From the NCBI GenBank assembly GCA_900772845.1, contig CAAGSD010000036.1:1-12318 (forward strand): a DNA stretch of 12,318 nt, given 5' to 3'. The notes under the pieces were generated by a model. That model saw nothing but the letters and a program-made list of their open reading frames with translations. It did no database searches and was not told the origin of the DNA. Origin of the DNA: Lachnospiraceae bacterium (lineage in GTDB: Bacteria; Bacillota; Clostridia; Lachnospirales; Lachnospiraceae). Shown here piece by piece: positions 1 through 7,797 of the stretch (position 1 is the first letter of the stretch; each line of letters begins with the position of its first letter). Made by a program: the position numbers and the translations under genes.

Positions 1-3
1 CAT

Positions 4-22
4 CCCACTTTTATGCTCATAT
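4..22. repeat. Degenerate partial copy of the neighbouring palindrome's central segment
   Basis: CCCACTT at 4-10 and GCTCATAT at 15-22 recur at 47-53 and 62-69, a period of 43 nt for the first block and 47 nt for the second. The copy at 4-22 lacks most of the TATGAGC arm present in the full palindrome, so it cannot form the same central stem. The following stretches also resemble each other: 29-49 starts GGG and ends CACCC, 70-89 starts GGG and ends GACCC, both with a TTT run near the end. This suggests at least two diverged tandem units, possibly continuing beyond base 1. Confidence 0.5.
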
Positions 23-28
23 CGGGGC

Positions 29-89
29 GGGTCCTAAGGTCTTTCACCCACTTATGAGCAAGCTCATATGGGCTTAGACCTTTTGACCC
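29..89. repeat. Long interrupted palindrome (intergenic repeat-like hairpin) downstream of the SNF transporter gene
   Basis: Four nested pairs of arms are visible on the plus strand: GGGTC (29-33) with GACCC (85-89), AAGGTCT (36-42) with AGACCTT (76-82), CCCA (47-50) with TGGG (69-72), and TATGAGC (53-59) with GCTCATA (62-68). That gives 23 base pairs with small internal loops and a 2-nt centre. It begins 6 nt beyond the transporter stop codon, so it would lie in the 3' end of that transcript. No run of T follows on either strand, so it is not a canonical intrinsic terminator. It could still act as a 3' stabilising or weak termination hairpin, or be a dispersed palindromic repeat of the REP or MITE kind. 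A degenerate partial copy lies at 4-22. Confidence 0.7.
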
Positions 90-94
90 TGGCA

Positions 95-1465
95 TCATTT
101 AAAAAACTTATCATAAATTCCAAACAGAAAGATGAAGATCACGATCAGGGGCAGTCCGTAGGTCAGATATCTGCGCATCCAATCGTGGACTTTTAAGCCC
201 TTGCCGGTATTTACTTCTTTTTTATAATTCTCCCATCCCCAGCCGTATCTGGTCACGCAGAACAGCAGGTATACCAGGGATCCCAAGGGAAGGAACAGAT
301 TGCTTACCAGGAAATCTTCGAAATCCAGAACTGCTCCACCGAAGATGGAGAAGCCGTCCCAGCTCCATATGTTATAGCCCAGTACGCAGGGTACGGACAG
401 CGCAATGATCAGGAACAGGTTCACCAATGAAGATTTCTTACGGCTGGCACCGGTCAGCTCCATGCCACAGCAGATAATGTTTTCAAATACTGCCAGTACC
501 GTAGACAATGCAGCAAATGCCATGAACAGGAAGAACAGACTTCCCCACAGGCGGCCGTAAGACATATTGGCAAAAATATTTGGCAAAGTAATAAAGATCA
601 GGCTGGGACCGGAAGTCTGATCCACCCCATAGGTAAAGCAGGCGGGGAAAATAATCAGTCCTGCGGTAATTGCCACAAAAGTATCCAGTACCACGACTCT
701 GACGGACTCTCCCAGCAGGGAATGATCCTTGCCGATATAGCTTCCGAAGATCGCCATGGCGCCGATACCGAGGCTTAAAGTAAAAAATGCCTGATTCATG
801 GCACCTACCAGAGTGGATACCACACCAACCTCCTGCATTCTTCCAAAATCAGGAACAAGGTAGAACTTCAATCCTTCCTTTGCACCCGACATGAAGAAGC
901 TGTTGATGGCAAGTACTACCATAATGGCCAACAGTGCGATCATCATGACCTTAGTCACACGTTCCAGACCGTTCTGCAGGCCTCCGGCACATACACCGAC
1001 ACCAATGACTACCACCAGTACCATCCAGAACATCATGATCCCCGGGGCCTCCAGCATCTGAGTAAATTGATCCGCCACCGCATCTGCGGAAAGTCCGGAA
1101 AGCCTGCCGGAGGCTGTCATATAGAAATAATGCAGCATCCAGCCTGCTACGGTGGTATAGAACATCATTAACAGATAACAGCCCGCCAGTGTGAAATAAC
1201 CGTGGATGTGCCACTTCTGTCCCGGCTTTTCCAATGCCTGATAAGCCTTGACGGGGCTTTTCTTGCTGGCTCTTCCCACAGCGAACTCCATGGTCATGAT
1301 AGGAAGACCGAGGAGCACCAGGAAGATCAGATAAAACAATACAAACACACCACCGCCGCCCTGGCCGGCCATGTATGGAAATTTCCATACATTACCGATA
1401 CCAATGGCGCAGCCGGCAGACAACAGGATAAAGCCTAAACGGGATTTTAAATTTTCTCGTTCCAT
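95..1465 (-). CDS. SNF-family (NSS) sodium-dependent amino-acid transporter
   Basis: The product is a 456-aa polytopic membrane protein of the neurotransmitter:sodium symporter family, the length of short bacterial members such as MhsT and LeuT that couple amino-acid uptake to sodium. The TM1 signature is at about residues 18-31 (GCAIGIGNVWKFPY), with the unwound Gly-rich stretch that forms substrate and sodium sites. The TM6 counterpart is at about 220-243 (FFTLSLGIGAMAIFGSY). FYLVPDF at 201-207 and the GPSLIF..LPNIF segment are also family-typical. About 11 transmembrane segments are expected. The ATG shares its A with the TAA of alaS (TAATG), so the gene is the second cistron of an alaS transcript and probably translated by coupling. 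A GGAGGG lies about 12 nt upstream, inside alaS. Substrate cannot be read from sequence; alanine or other small or hydrophobic amino acids are a guess from linkage. Confidence 0.93.
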   Translation of the reverse strand: MERENLKSRLGFILLSAGCAIGIGNVWKFPYMAGQGGGGVFVLFYLIFLVLLGLPIMTMEFAVGRASKKSPVKAYQALEKPGQKWHIHGYFTLAGCYLLMMFYTTVAGWMLHYFYMTASGRLSGLSADAVADQFTQMLEAPGIMMFWMVLVVVIGVGVCAGGLQNGLERVTKVMMIALLAIMVVLAINSFFMSGAKEGLKFYLVPDFGRMQEVGVVSTLVGAMNQAFFTLSLGIGAMAIFGSYIGKDHSLLGESVRVVVLDTFVAITAGLIIFPACFTYGVDQTSGPSLIFITLPNIFANMSYGRLWGSLFFLFMAFAALSTVLAVFENIICCGMELTGASRKKSSLVNLFLIIALSVPCVLGYNIWSWDGFSIFGGAVLDFEDFLVSNLFLPLGSLVYLLFCVTRYGWGWENYKKEVNTGKGLKVHDWMRRYLTYGLPLIVIFIFLFGIYDKFFK

Positions 1466-4119
1466 TATGCGAGCTGACCCTCCAGAACCTTAGACGCTTC
1501 CGCAATGGCTGTCTTGATGCCTGCTGGGTTCTTACCGCCAGCCTGTGCCATATTGGGACGGCCGCCGCCGCCACCGCCCACCAATGCGGCAATTCCTTTG
1601 ATCAGGTTGCCTGCGTGGGCTCCGGCCTTTACAGCACCGTCAGTTGCCATGGCGATCATATTGACCTTACCGTCCTGTGCAGAGAGCAGTACAACAACGC
1701 CTTCGCCAAGCTTGCCCTTGAGCTGGTCGCCCAGGTCTCTCAAGCCATTCATGTCAACGCCGTCCACATTTGTTGCCAGCAGCTTCACTCCCTTCACTTC
1801 CACTACCTGATCGAGTACATCGCCCAGTGCGGACTGTGCCATTTTTGCCTTCAGAGATTCATTCTCTGCATTCAGTGCCTTCAGCTCTGCCTGCATATGC
1901 TGGATCTTCTCGGTCAGGGCTGCAGGAGCTGCCTTTGCCGCTGCGGCTGCCTTATTGAAGCTCTCTTCCATTGCCTGATAGTATGCCATGACATTGGCAC
2001 CGGTCAGTGCTTCGATTCTTCTGACACCGGCTGCAACACCGCTCTCGGACAGGATCTTGAAGTAGCCGATCTCTCCTGTGTGCTTTACATGGGTACCACC
2101 GCACAGTTCCCTGGAGAAATCTCCCATGGATACTACGCGGACGGTCTCGCCGTATTTCTCTCCGAACAGAGCCATGGCTCCGCTCTTCTTCGCATCCTCG
2201 ATGCTCATGATATCAGTAACGACTGCGATGTCCTCTGCAATTTTCTCATTCACAAGAGCCTCTACCTTAGCTATTTCCTCCGCAGTCATAGCCTGTCCGT
2301 GGCTGAAGTCGAAACGGGTTCTTGCGCCGTCCTGGTAGGAACCTTGCTGTTCTACGTGATCTCCCAGTACGATCTGCAATGCCTTCTGTAACAGATGGGT
2401 TGCGGAGTGGTTCTTGCAGACACTCTTTCTATTGTCGGTATCTACAGCAAGCTCTGCAGTATCATTTACGGATACGCTGCCGGATACGACCTTACCCACA
2501 TGTCCGATACGTCCGCCTGCGATCTTCACGGTCTCGGTCACTTCAAAAATACCGTTCTGGGTACGGATCACACCAAAGTCACCCTTCTGTCCACCCATGG
2601 TAGCATAGAACGGAGTAACATCTGTGATCAGAGTTCCGCTCTCACCCTCTTTCAGGCTATTTACCAGTTCTGTCTCGGATGCCAGTGCTGCTACCCTGCC
2701 TTCTGCATTCAGTTTATCATAACCAACGAATTCACTGGTGATCTTCTCATCCAGGGCGTCAAATACACCGGCTGCGGTGGTCAGTTTCTGGGAGAAGTTC
2801 TGTCCTTCTCTTGCCTTCTGTTTCTGCTCTTCCATAGCAGCGGCGAAGCCTTCCTCATCTACGGTCAGCTCCTCTTCCTGTGCCAGCTCTACGGTCAGCT
2901 CCAGAGGGAATCCAAAGGTATCATATAAGTAGAATGCAGACTTACCGTCGATTTCCTTCCTGCCTTCGCTTCTCTTCTGCTCCAGGATCTTCTGCAGTTC
3001 CTTCATGCCGTTCTCCAGAGTGCTCTCAAAACGGGCGATCTCCTTCTGCAGTTCGGTCAGAATGAACTCTCTGTTCTTCTTCATCAGAGGATAGCTCTCT
3101 GCGTAGATTTCATCAATATACATAGCGGCAATGTGCAGCAGCTGCTCTGTGGTCATATTTAAGGTACGACCGTGTCTTACCGCACGACGGATCAGACGGC
3201 GGAGAATATAACCGGCACCGGTATTGGACGGAAGCAGCTTTGCTTCGTCACCGATCAGCATCACGCTGGTGCGCAGATGGTCTGCCAGAATACGCATAGA
3301 TCTGGTCAGTTTCTCATCCGCATTGTATTTTACGCCGGAAGCCTCTTCAATGTAAGCGATCACCGGAGCAAAGAGATCAGTCTGGTATACATCTCTGGTA
3401 CCGTTTAAGAATGCCAGAATACGCTCCAGTCCCCAGCCGGTATCTACGTTCTTCTGCTTTAAGGGAGTCAGATGACCGTCATGATGCTTCTCATACTGCA
3501 TGAATACATCATTACCCAGCTCCGTGTATTTGCCACAGTCACAGCCGGGTCCGCAGTCCGGTCCGCAATCCGGTCTGTCTGCGATATAGAACATTTCACT
3601 GTCAGGACCACAGGGGCCGTATTCCAGTCCCCACCAGTTATCGTCAGCGGGAAGATAATATACGTTCTCTTTCTTGAAGCCTGACGCAATACGATACTGT
3701 GCGCCTTCCTCATCTCTGGGGGCATTCTCATCACCGGCAAATACAGTGGCAGCCAGATGATCCGCATCAAATCCGAACACCTGGGTCAGCAGCTCAAAGC
3801 TCCACTGACAGCGCTCCTTCTTAAAATAATCCCCAAGGCTCCAGCTTCCCATCATTTCAAAGAAAGTCACATGACTCTTGTCGCCTACAGAATCAATATC
3901 GTTGGTACGCACACATCCCTGTACGTTACAGAGTCTGGTGCCCAGAGGATGCTTCTGTCCCAGCAGATAAGGCATCAGTGGCTGCATACCCGCTACGTTG
4001 AACATAACACCGGTGGATCCGTCAGATACCAGGGATACTGCTCCCACGTCCACATGACCGCGGTCTATATAAAATTGTTTCCAAGCTTTTCTCAGCTCAT
4101 CAGAAGTGAATTGTCTCAT
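1465..4119 (-). CDS. alaS: Alanyl-tRNA synthetase (divergent sequence type)
   Basis: An 884-aa class II synthetase that charges tRNA-Ala in the cytoplasm, with all usual modules. The catalytic domain covers about 1-245 (RTNDIDSVGD at 71-80, TFFEMMGSWSLGDYFKKE at 85-102, DTGWGLER at 226-233). The tRNA-recognition helices cover about 250-450. The editing domain carries the zinc ligand pattern HSATH (H571, H575) and CGGTH (C673, H677), and clears Ser/Gly mischarged tRNA in this family. A coiled coil at about 720-765 precedes a C-terminal domain with the Gly-rich GGGGGGRP (848-855). A cysteine cluster (C185, C189, C193, C195) sits in the catalytic domain. The catalytic-domain wording differs from the usual clostridial enzyme (see findings). 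The start is supported by AAGGAG nine bases upstream and by a strong promoter. The 5' leader is about 43 nt, too short for a T-box. Confidence 0.97.
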   Translation of the reverse strand: MRQFTSDELRKAWKQFYIDRGHVDVGAVSLVSDGSTGVMFNVAGMQPLMPYLLGQKHPLGTRLCNVQGCVRTNDIDSVGDKSHVTFFEMMGSWSLGDYFKKERCQWSFELLTQVFGFDADHLAATVFAGDENAPRDEEGAQYRIASGFKKENVYYLPADDNWWGLEYGPCGPDSEMFYIADRPDCGPDCGPGCDCGKYTELGNDVFMQYEKHHDGHLTPLKQKNVDTGWGLERILAFLNGTRDVYQTDLFAPVIAYIEEASGVKYNADEKLTRSMRILADHLRTSVMLIGDEAKLLPSNTGAGYILRRLIRRAVRHGRTLNMTTEQLLHIAAMYIDEIYAESYPLMKKNREFILTELQKEIARFESTLENGMKELQKILEQKRSEGRKEIDGKSAFYLYDTFGFPLELTVELAQEEELTVDEEGFAAAMEEQKQKAREGQNFSQKLTTAAGVFDALDEKITSEFVGYDKLNAEGRVAALASETELVNSLKEGESGTLITDVTPFYATMGGQKGDFGVIRTQNGIFEVTETVKIAGGRIGHVGKVVSGSVSVNDTAELAVDTDNRKSVCKNHSATHLLQKALQIVLGDHVEQQGSYQDGARTRFDFSHGQAMTAEEIAKVEALVNEKIAEDIAVVTDIMSIEDAKKSGAMALFGEKYGETVRVVSMGDFSRELCGGTHVKHTGEIGYFKILSESGVAAGVRRIEALTGANVMAYYQAMEESFNKAAAAAKAAPAALTEKIQHMQAELKALNAENESLKAKMAQSALGDVLDQVVEVKGVKLLATNVDGVDMNGLRDLGDQLKGKLGEGVVVLLSAQDGKVNMIAMATDGAVKAGAHAGNLIKGIAALVGGGGGGRPNMAQAGGKNPAGIKTAIAEASKVLEGQLA

Positions 4120-4168
4120 TCTCTCGGTCTCCTTATTAAAATAGTTACAAATAAGCCTACATTTCTAC

Positions 4169-4197
4169 ATTATAATGTTATCGTTTCGCTGCGTCAA
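4169..4197 (-). promoter_or_regulatory. Near-consensus sigma-A promoter of alaS and the transporter
   Basis: On the minus strand, TTGACG (4197-4192) and a perfect TATAAT (4174-4169) are separated by exactly 17 nt. Transcription would start near 4162, leaving a leader of about 43 nt with a good AAGGAG Shine-Dalgarno site before the alaS ATG at 4119. The promoter lies just beyond the stop codon (4229) of the preceding membrane-protein gene, so alaS and the overlapping transporter gene form an independent two-gene unit. No operator-like repeat was seen over the promoter. Confidence 0.85.
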
Positions 4198-4228
4198 GGA
4201 CAAAACAGTGCGGAATACGCTATCGCAG

Positions 4229-6277
4229 CTACCTCCAGAATGCCAGCTGCTGACAGATCGAATAAAATCTCACCGGATCCGTCTCCGCCAGAGTGTCGGA
4301 ATTATCGGTAAACAGAAGCAGCAGATAAAATGCCATGCCCACCGCAAAGCTGATATTCTGGAATATTTTCAGCATCTTTGCTCTGTCCGCATTCTCTCCG
4401 TTATATTGCCATGCGGCGTAGAAGCACACGATGCCTCCCAGATAAAACAGCCAGCCAAAATCGCTGTAATAACGTAACAGCACACCTGCCGCCTGTGCAT
4501 CCACAATGGCCACAACGATTCCGGAGAGCATCGCCATGACCGCCATGACATACCTGCTTCTGTCGTTGTCCCCGAACCACTTTTTATGCCAAAGAATCCA
4601 AAATCCGGCCAGCGGAATCAGATTCACTGCAAAAAATCCGCCGTAAGTCCCCTCTGTGATCATCTGTCCCAGATAAGCCGTCTGTTGTGAGGTCTGTTGG
4701 AGATACGGGAAGATCACTGTCAGATTCGGCAGTTGGAACAGATATGTAAAAATCGCAAACGGAATTCTTCCCAGTTCAATTCCCCGCTTCGTCATATCAT
4801 TGGTAGTCAGATTATAAGTGGCTCCGAAATCAAACGGGGATCCAAACCGCTTGAAATTGTAGATCATCAAAAGTACCGCCACCACCACATAGGCCAGGAT
4901 AGCCAAAAGCGTCTTCTGCCAGCTGTTTTTGGAAAACAACTGTCTCTTTTCAAACACCGCTTTCCAGTAGATCGGAAAGATCAAAAACGATCCCACCAGC
5001 AGCTGCGGCCTGCATCCTGCCACCAGTGCCATGCACAGACATCCCAAGGCAAGCTGCCAGGCTGTGACTTCATTCTCTTTTACAGAAGCCAGCCAGAGAG
5101 AAACTCCATACACCGACAATGTCACACCCATCAGAATGGGAAGGGAATAAAAATCCGGTCTCCTGAGGATCGTCAGTGCACCGCAGCCGTTGAGCATCAA
5201 CAACGTGGTAAAAATCCATGTGACAAAAGGCGTTTTCGGAAAATACTTCTTACGGATCAATGATGTCAGCCAGAATGTCCCGCCGATCAGTGCAATTCCA
5301 ACGATCAATATGCCGATCCAGGTCGGAAATGCAGTTCCCGTCACCAGGTACCATGGCAGATAGAACAACATTACCGGAACAACACCGAAATAAACGTAAT
5401 AAGCGCCCTTATAATACGCCACATCCCACAGGCAGGTCTCCCCTGCATTTTCCAGGACTCTGTCTCTGGTCTTAAAATCATATGGATTCTCCATAGAAAG
5501 AAGTGCCTCCGGTGGTGCTTCTTCCAGGTACACATGTCCATGACTTAATGCTACCGCAAGCTTATGATATTGCGTATGATGTTCCCATGTCACCTCTCTG
5601 TACACCGGATTCAACAGCACCGCTCCCACAAACAATGCCACCTGCAGCAAAAGGACCACCGCCAGGACTGCCTTTTCCCGGTAAGGCTTCCGGATGGAAG
5701 CGGCAGCCATCCCGATCCACAGAATCGTTAAAAACGAAAGGAGCAGTCGAAGGAGTGAAAACCGCATGGGGATCTGTGGGTTCAGTGTCATATTATCCAC
5801 ACAGATGGTCTCCCCTTCCGGCGCAAAAAATACGATCACCATACTGTGCAGTTTTCCTGCAGGATGCAGAATCATATCGCTTGTGGAAGGGACTTCGGGA
5901 ATGACCCGTCTGTCTCCCAATCCGTAATAATCTTCGTTGGCTTCGTCTCTCACACAGACGGACAAATACGTACCGTCTTCTGCTTCCCCACCATCCACAT
6001 GTTGTCTGGTAACGGCAATCTGCAGCGCATTCACACGCACATTCAGATCCTTTACCTGTATCTTCAGCATATCCTCCACAGTAAAGCTGCCGTCTTCATT
6101 TTGTATTCCGCCGGAATACACCACAGGCTCCACGTTCAGAGGTTCGTTAAACATCGTCCGGTATGTCCTGTACTGGAAAACTGTCAACTCCAAAACAATC
6201 GCCAGTAATGCTGCAAGCAGTATCCTATATCTTCCGGAGTGCAGGATATCACTCATCTTCCTGTACCAAAATTTCAT
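4229..6277 (-). CDS. Large GT-C-like integral membrane glycosyltransferase / polytopic membrane protein
   Basis: A 682-aa membrane protein. One helix at about 17-35 is followed by an extracytoplasmic, hydrophilic domain (about 40-170), then roughly ten further hydrophobic segments. Between the third and fourth helices lies a loop with ENPYD (263-267) and WDVAYYKGAYYVYFG (284-298). SPFDFGATY (480-488) and RYYSDFGWL (602-610) are further conserved-looking blocks. This layout resembles bacterial GT-C fold enzymes that move sugars from polyprenyl-phosphate donors on the outer face of the membrane; donor, acceptor and activity are unknown. The ATG at 6277 is chosen because AGAGGG lies 5 nt and GAGGAGG about 15 nt upstream. 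An open frame reaches 6481, but those residues would run through the end of glyS out of frame. The gene follows the glyS terminator and has no clear promoter or terminator of its own. Confidence 0.8.
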   Translation of the reverse strand: MKFWYRKMSDILHSGRYRILLAALLAIVLELTVFQYRTYRTMFNEPLNVEPVVYSGGIQNEDGSFTVEDMLKIQVKDLNVRVNALQIAVTRQHVDGGEAEDGTYLSVCVRDEANEDYYGLGDRRVIPEVPSTSDMILHPAGKLHSMVIVFFAPEGETICVDNMTLNPQIPMRFSLLRLLLSFLTILWIGMAAASIRKPYREKAVLAVVLLLQVALFVGAVLLNPVYREVTWEHHTQYHKLAVALSHGHVYLEEAPPEALLSMENPYDFKTRDRVLENAGETCLWDVAYYKGAYYVYFGVVPVMLFYLPWYLVTGTAFPTWIGILIVGIALIGGTFWLTSLIRKKYFPKTPFVTWIFTTLLMLNGCGALTILRRPDFYSLPILMGVTLSVYGVSLWLASVKENEVTAWQLALGCLCMALVAGCRPQLLVGSFLIFPIYWKAVFEKRQLFSKNSWQKTLLAILAYVVVAVLLMIYNFKRFGSPFDFGATYNLTTNDMTKRGIELGRIPFAIFTYLFQLPNLTVIFPYLQQTSQQTAYLGQMITEGTYGGFFAVNLIPLAGFWILWHKKWFGDNDRSRYVMAVMAMLSGIVVAIVDAQAAGVLLRYYSDFGWLFYLGGIVCFYAAWQYNGENADRAKMLKIFQNISFAVGMAFYLLLLFTDNSDTLAETDPVRFYSICQQLAFWR

Positions 6278-6306
6278 CCAGTCCCTCTCTGACCTCCTCA
6301 ATTTCC

Positions 6307-6323
6307 TCGATTTGTATAATCGA
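6307..6323. repeat. Small inverted repeat next to the glyS terminator
   Basis: TCGATT (6307-6312) and AATCGA (6318-6323) form a 6-bp inverted repeat with a 5-nt centre, abutting the terminator stem. In addition TATAATCG occurs twice in direct orientation (6315-6322 and 6350-6357), on either side of the terminator stem. It lies about 30 nt upstream of the start of the downstream membrane-protein gene. It might be an operator, a second small hairpin or chance in an AT-rich stretch. Confidence 0.35.
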
Positions 6324-6324
6324 A

Positions 6325-6350
6325 AAGGAGCAGAAAAAATTCTGCTCCTT
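6325..6350 (-). terminator. Stem-loop terminator after glyS
   Basis: A perfect 11-bp inverted repeat (AAGGAGCAGAA at 6325-6335, TTCTGCTCCTT at 6340-6350) encloses a 4-nt loop, 13 nt past the glyS stop codon. Read on the minus strand, the stem ends in TTTT and runs into TTCG, so the U-tract is short and termination may be partial. That would let some transcription continue into the downstream membrane-protein gene, which has no evident promoter. Confidence 0.7.
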
Positions 6351-6362
6351 ATAATCGTAATC

Positions 6363-7751
6363 TTAGAATGTAAACTTATCTGCAAAATAAGCATCCAGAT
6401 CAGCGATCGCAACACGCTCCTGCTCCATGGAATCACGGAAACGCACGGTGACACAACCATCTGTCTCGGATTCAAAGTCATAAGTTACGCAGAAAGGAGT
6501 TCCGATCTCGTCCTGACGGCGATATCTCTTACCAATATTTCCTCTGTCATCAAATTCACAGTTATACTTCTTGGAAAGCTCTGCGTAGATCTTCTCTGCG
6601 CCCTCATTCAGCTTCTTGGACAGAGACAGCACACCGATCTTCACCGGTGCCAGTGCCGGATGGAAACGAAGTACGGTTCGCATATCTCCACCCTCTAACT
6701 CTTCCTCGTCGTAAGCTGCGCACAGGAAAGCCAGAACGACTCTGTCCGCACCAAGGGACGGCTCGATAACATAAGGAATATATTTCTCCTTCTTCTCGTC
6801 ATCGAAGTAAGTCATGTCCTCGCCGGAGGTATTGGCATGCTGGGTCAGATCGTAATCAGTTCTGTCTGCAATACCCCACAGTTCGCCCCAGCCGAAGGGG
6901 AACAGGAACTCAATGTCGGTAGTTCCCTTACTGTAGAAGCACAGCTCCTCGGGAGAATGATCCCGAAGTCTCATCTCGTCCTCTTTGATGCCTAAGGACA
7001 GCAGCCAGTCACGGCAGAAGCCTCTCCAATACTGGAACCACTCCATATCGGTACCCGGCTCACAGAAGAACTCCAGCTCCATCTGTTCGAACTCTCTGGT
7101 ACGGAAAGTGAAGTTACCGGGTGTGATCTCGTTACGGAAAGACTTACCGATCTGTCCGATACCGAACGGAATCTTCTTACGGGAAGTTCTCTGTACATTT
7201 TTGAAGTTTACAAAAATACCCTGCGCAGTCTCGGGTCTCAGATATACGGTATTCTTTGCATCCTCGGTAACACCCTGGAAAGTCTTGAACATCAGGTTGA
7301 ACTGACGGATATCAGTAAAGTTATGCTTGCCGCAGGTAGGGCAGGGAACATTATGCTCCTCAATGAAATTCTTCATCTCTTCCTGGCTCCATGCGTCTAC
7401 ACTACCTTCGATGGCAATGCCGTTCTCCTCGCAGAAATCCTCGATCAGTTTGTCTGCACGGAAACGCTCATGACATTCCTTACAATCCATCAGAGGATCG
7501 GAGAAACCGCCCAGATGTCCGCTGGCTACCCAGGTCTGGGGGTTCATCAGGATCGCACAGTCCACACCTACATTGTAAGGGCTCTCCTGTACAAATTTCT
7601 GCCACCATGCCTTTTTTACATTATTTTTCAGCTCTACGCCAAGGTTACCGTAATCCCAGGTATTTGCCAGTCCTCCGTAGATCTCGGAACCGGGATATAC
7701 AAAACCTCTTGCTTTTGCCAGAGCTACGATCTTCTCCATTGTCTTTTCCAT
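6363..7751 (-). CDS. glyS: Glycyl-tRNA synthetase, single-chain (alpha2) type
   Basis: A 462-aa class II synthetase of the homodimeric kind that attaches glycine to tRNA-Gly, not the split alpha/beta GlyQ/GlyS found in Bacillus. The N-terminus has the family hallmark ARGFVYPGSEIYGGLANTWD (about 14-33). Two cysteine pairs (C90/C93, C137/C140) could form a small metal-binding unit. LRPETAQGIF (171-180), motif 2 around FRNEITPGNFTFRTREFEQM (205-224) and motif 3 EPSLGADR (330-337) build the active site. The anticodon-binding domain covers about 369-462. The ATG at 7751 was chosen over the one four codons later because of homologue starts; the Shine-Dalgarno site is weak (GAAAGG, 12 nt away). The gap to the upstream lipoprotein gene is only 46 nt, leaving no room for a T-box, so it is probably co-transcribed with recO. 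Confidence 0.96.
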   Translation of the reverse strand: MEKTMEKIVALAKARGFVYPGSEIYGGLANTWDYGNLGVELKNNVKKAWWQKFVQESPYNVGVDCAILMNPQTWVASGHLGGFSDPLMDCKECHERFRADKLIEDFCEENGIAIEGSVDAWSQEEMKNFIEEHNVPCPTCGKHNFTDIRQFNLMFKTFQGVTEDAKNTVYLRPETAQGIFVNFKNVQRTSRKKIPFGIGQIGKSFRNEITPGNFTFRTREFEQMELEFFCEPGTDMEWFQYWRGFCRDWLLSLGIKEDEMRLRDHSPEELCFYSKGTTDIEFLFPFGWGELWGIADRTDYDLTQHANTSGEDMTYFDDEKKEKYIPYVIEPSLGADRVVLAFLCAAYDEEELEGGDMRTVLRFHPALAPVKIGVLSLSKKLNEGAEKIYAELSKKYNCEFDDRGNIGKRYRRQDEIGTPFCVTYDFESETDGCVTVRFRDSMEQERVAIADLDAYFADKFTF

Positions 7752-7797
7752 GTCAGTACCAAACCTTTCTTGCTCTATATTTGTATTACTCTAAAGC

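Noticed and set aside
1561..1582. GCC-rich simple repeat
   Set aside because: It encodes the Gly-rich GGGGGGRP motif normal for the AlaS C-terminal domain, so it is not a repeat expansion.
1505..3408. Many open frames on the plus strand across alaS, up to 258 codons
   Set aside because: They are antisense shadows of a well-supported gene, lack family signatures and mostly lack ribosome-binding sites.
3540..3572. Cysteine-rich stretch in AlaS as a novel zinc-finger insertion
   Set aside because: As I recall, other bacterial AlaS proteins carry a similar Cys-rich insertion between the GPC.SE and VFMQ segments, so the cluster alone is not novel.
6278..6481. Upstream extension of the membrane glycosyltransferase frame to an ATG at 6481
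   Set aside because: It would overlap the 3' end of glyS and the terminator hairpin out of frame; the encoded residues do not resemble a signal or membrane segment, and the ATG at 6277 has a ribosome-binding site and leads directly into the first helix.
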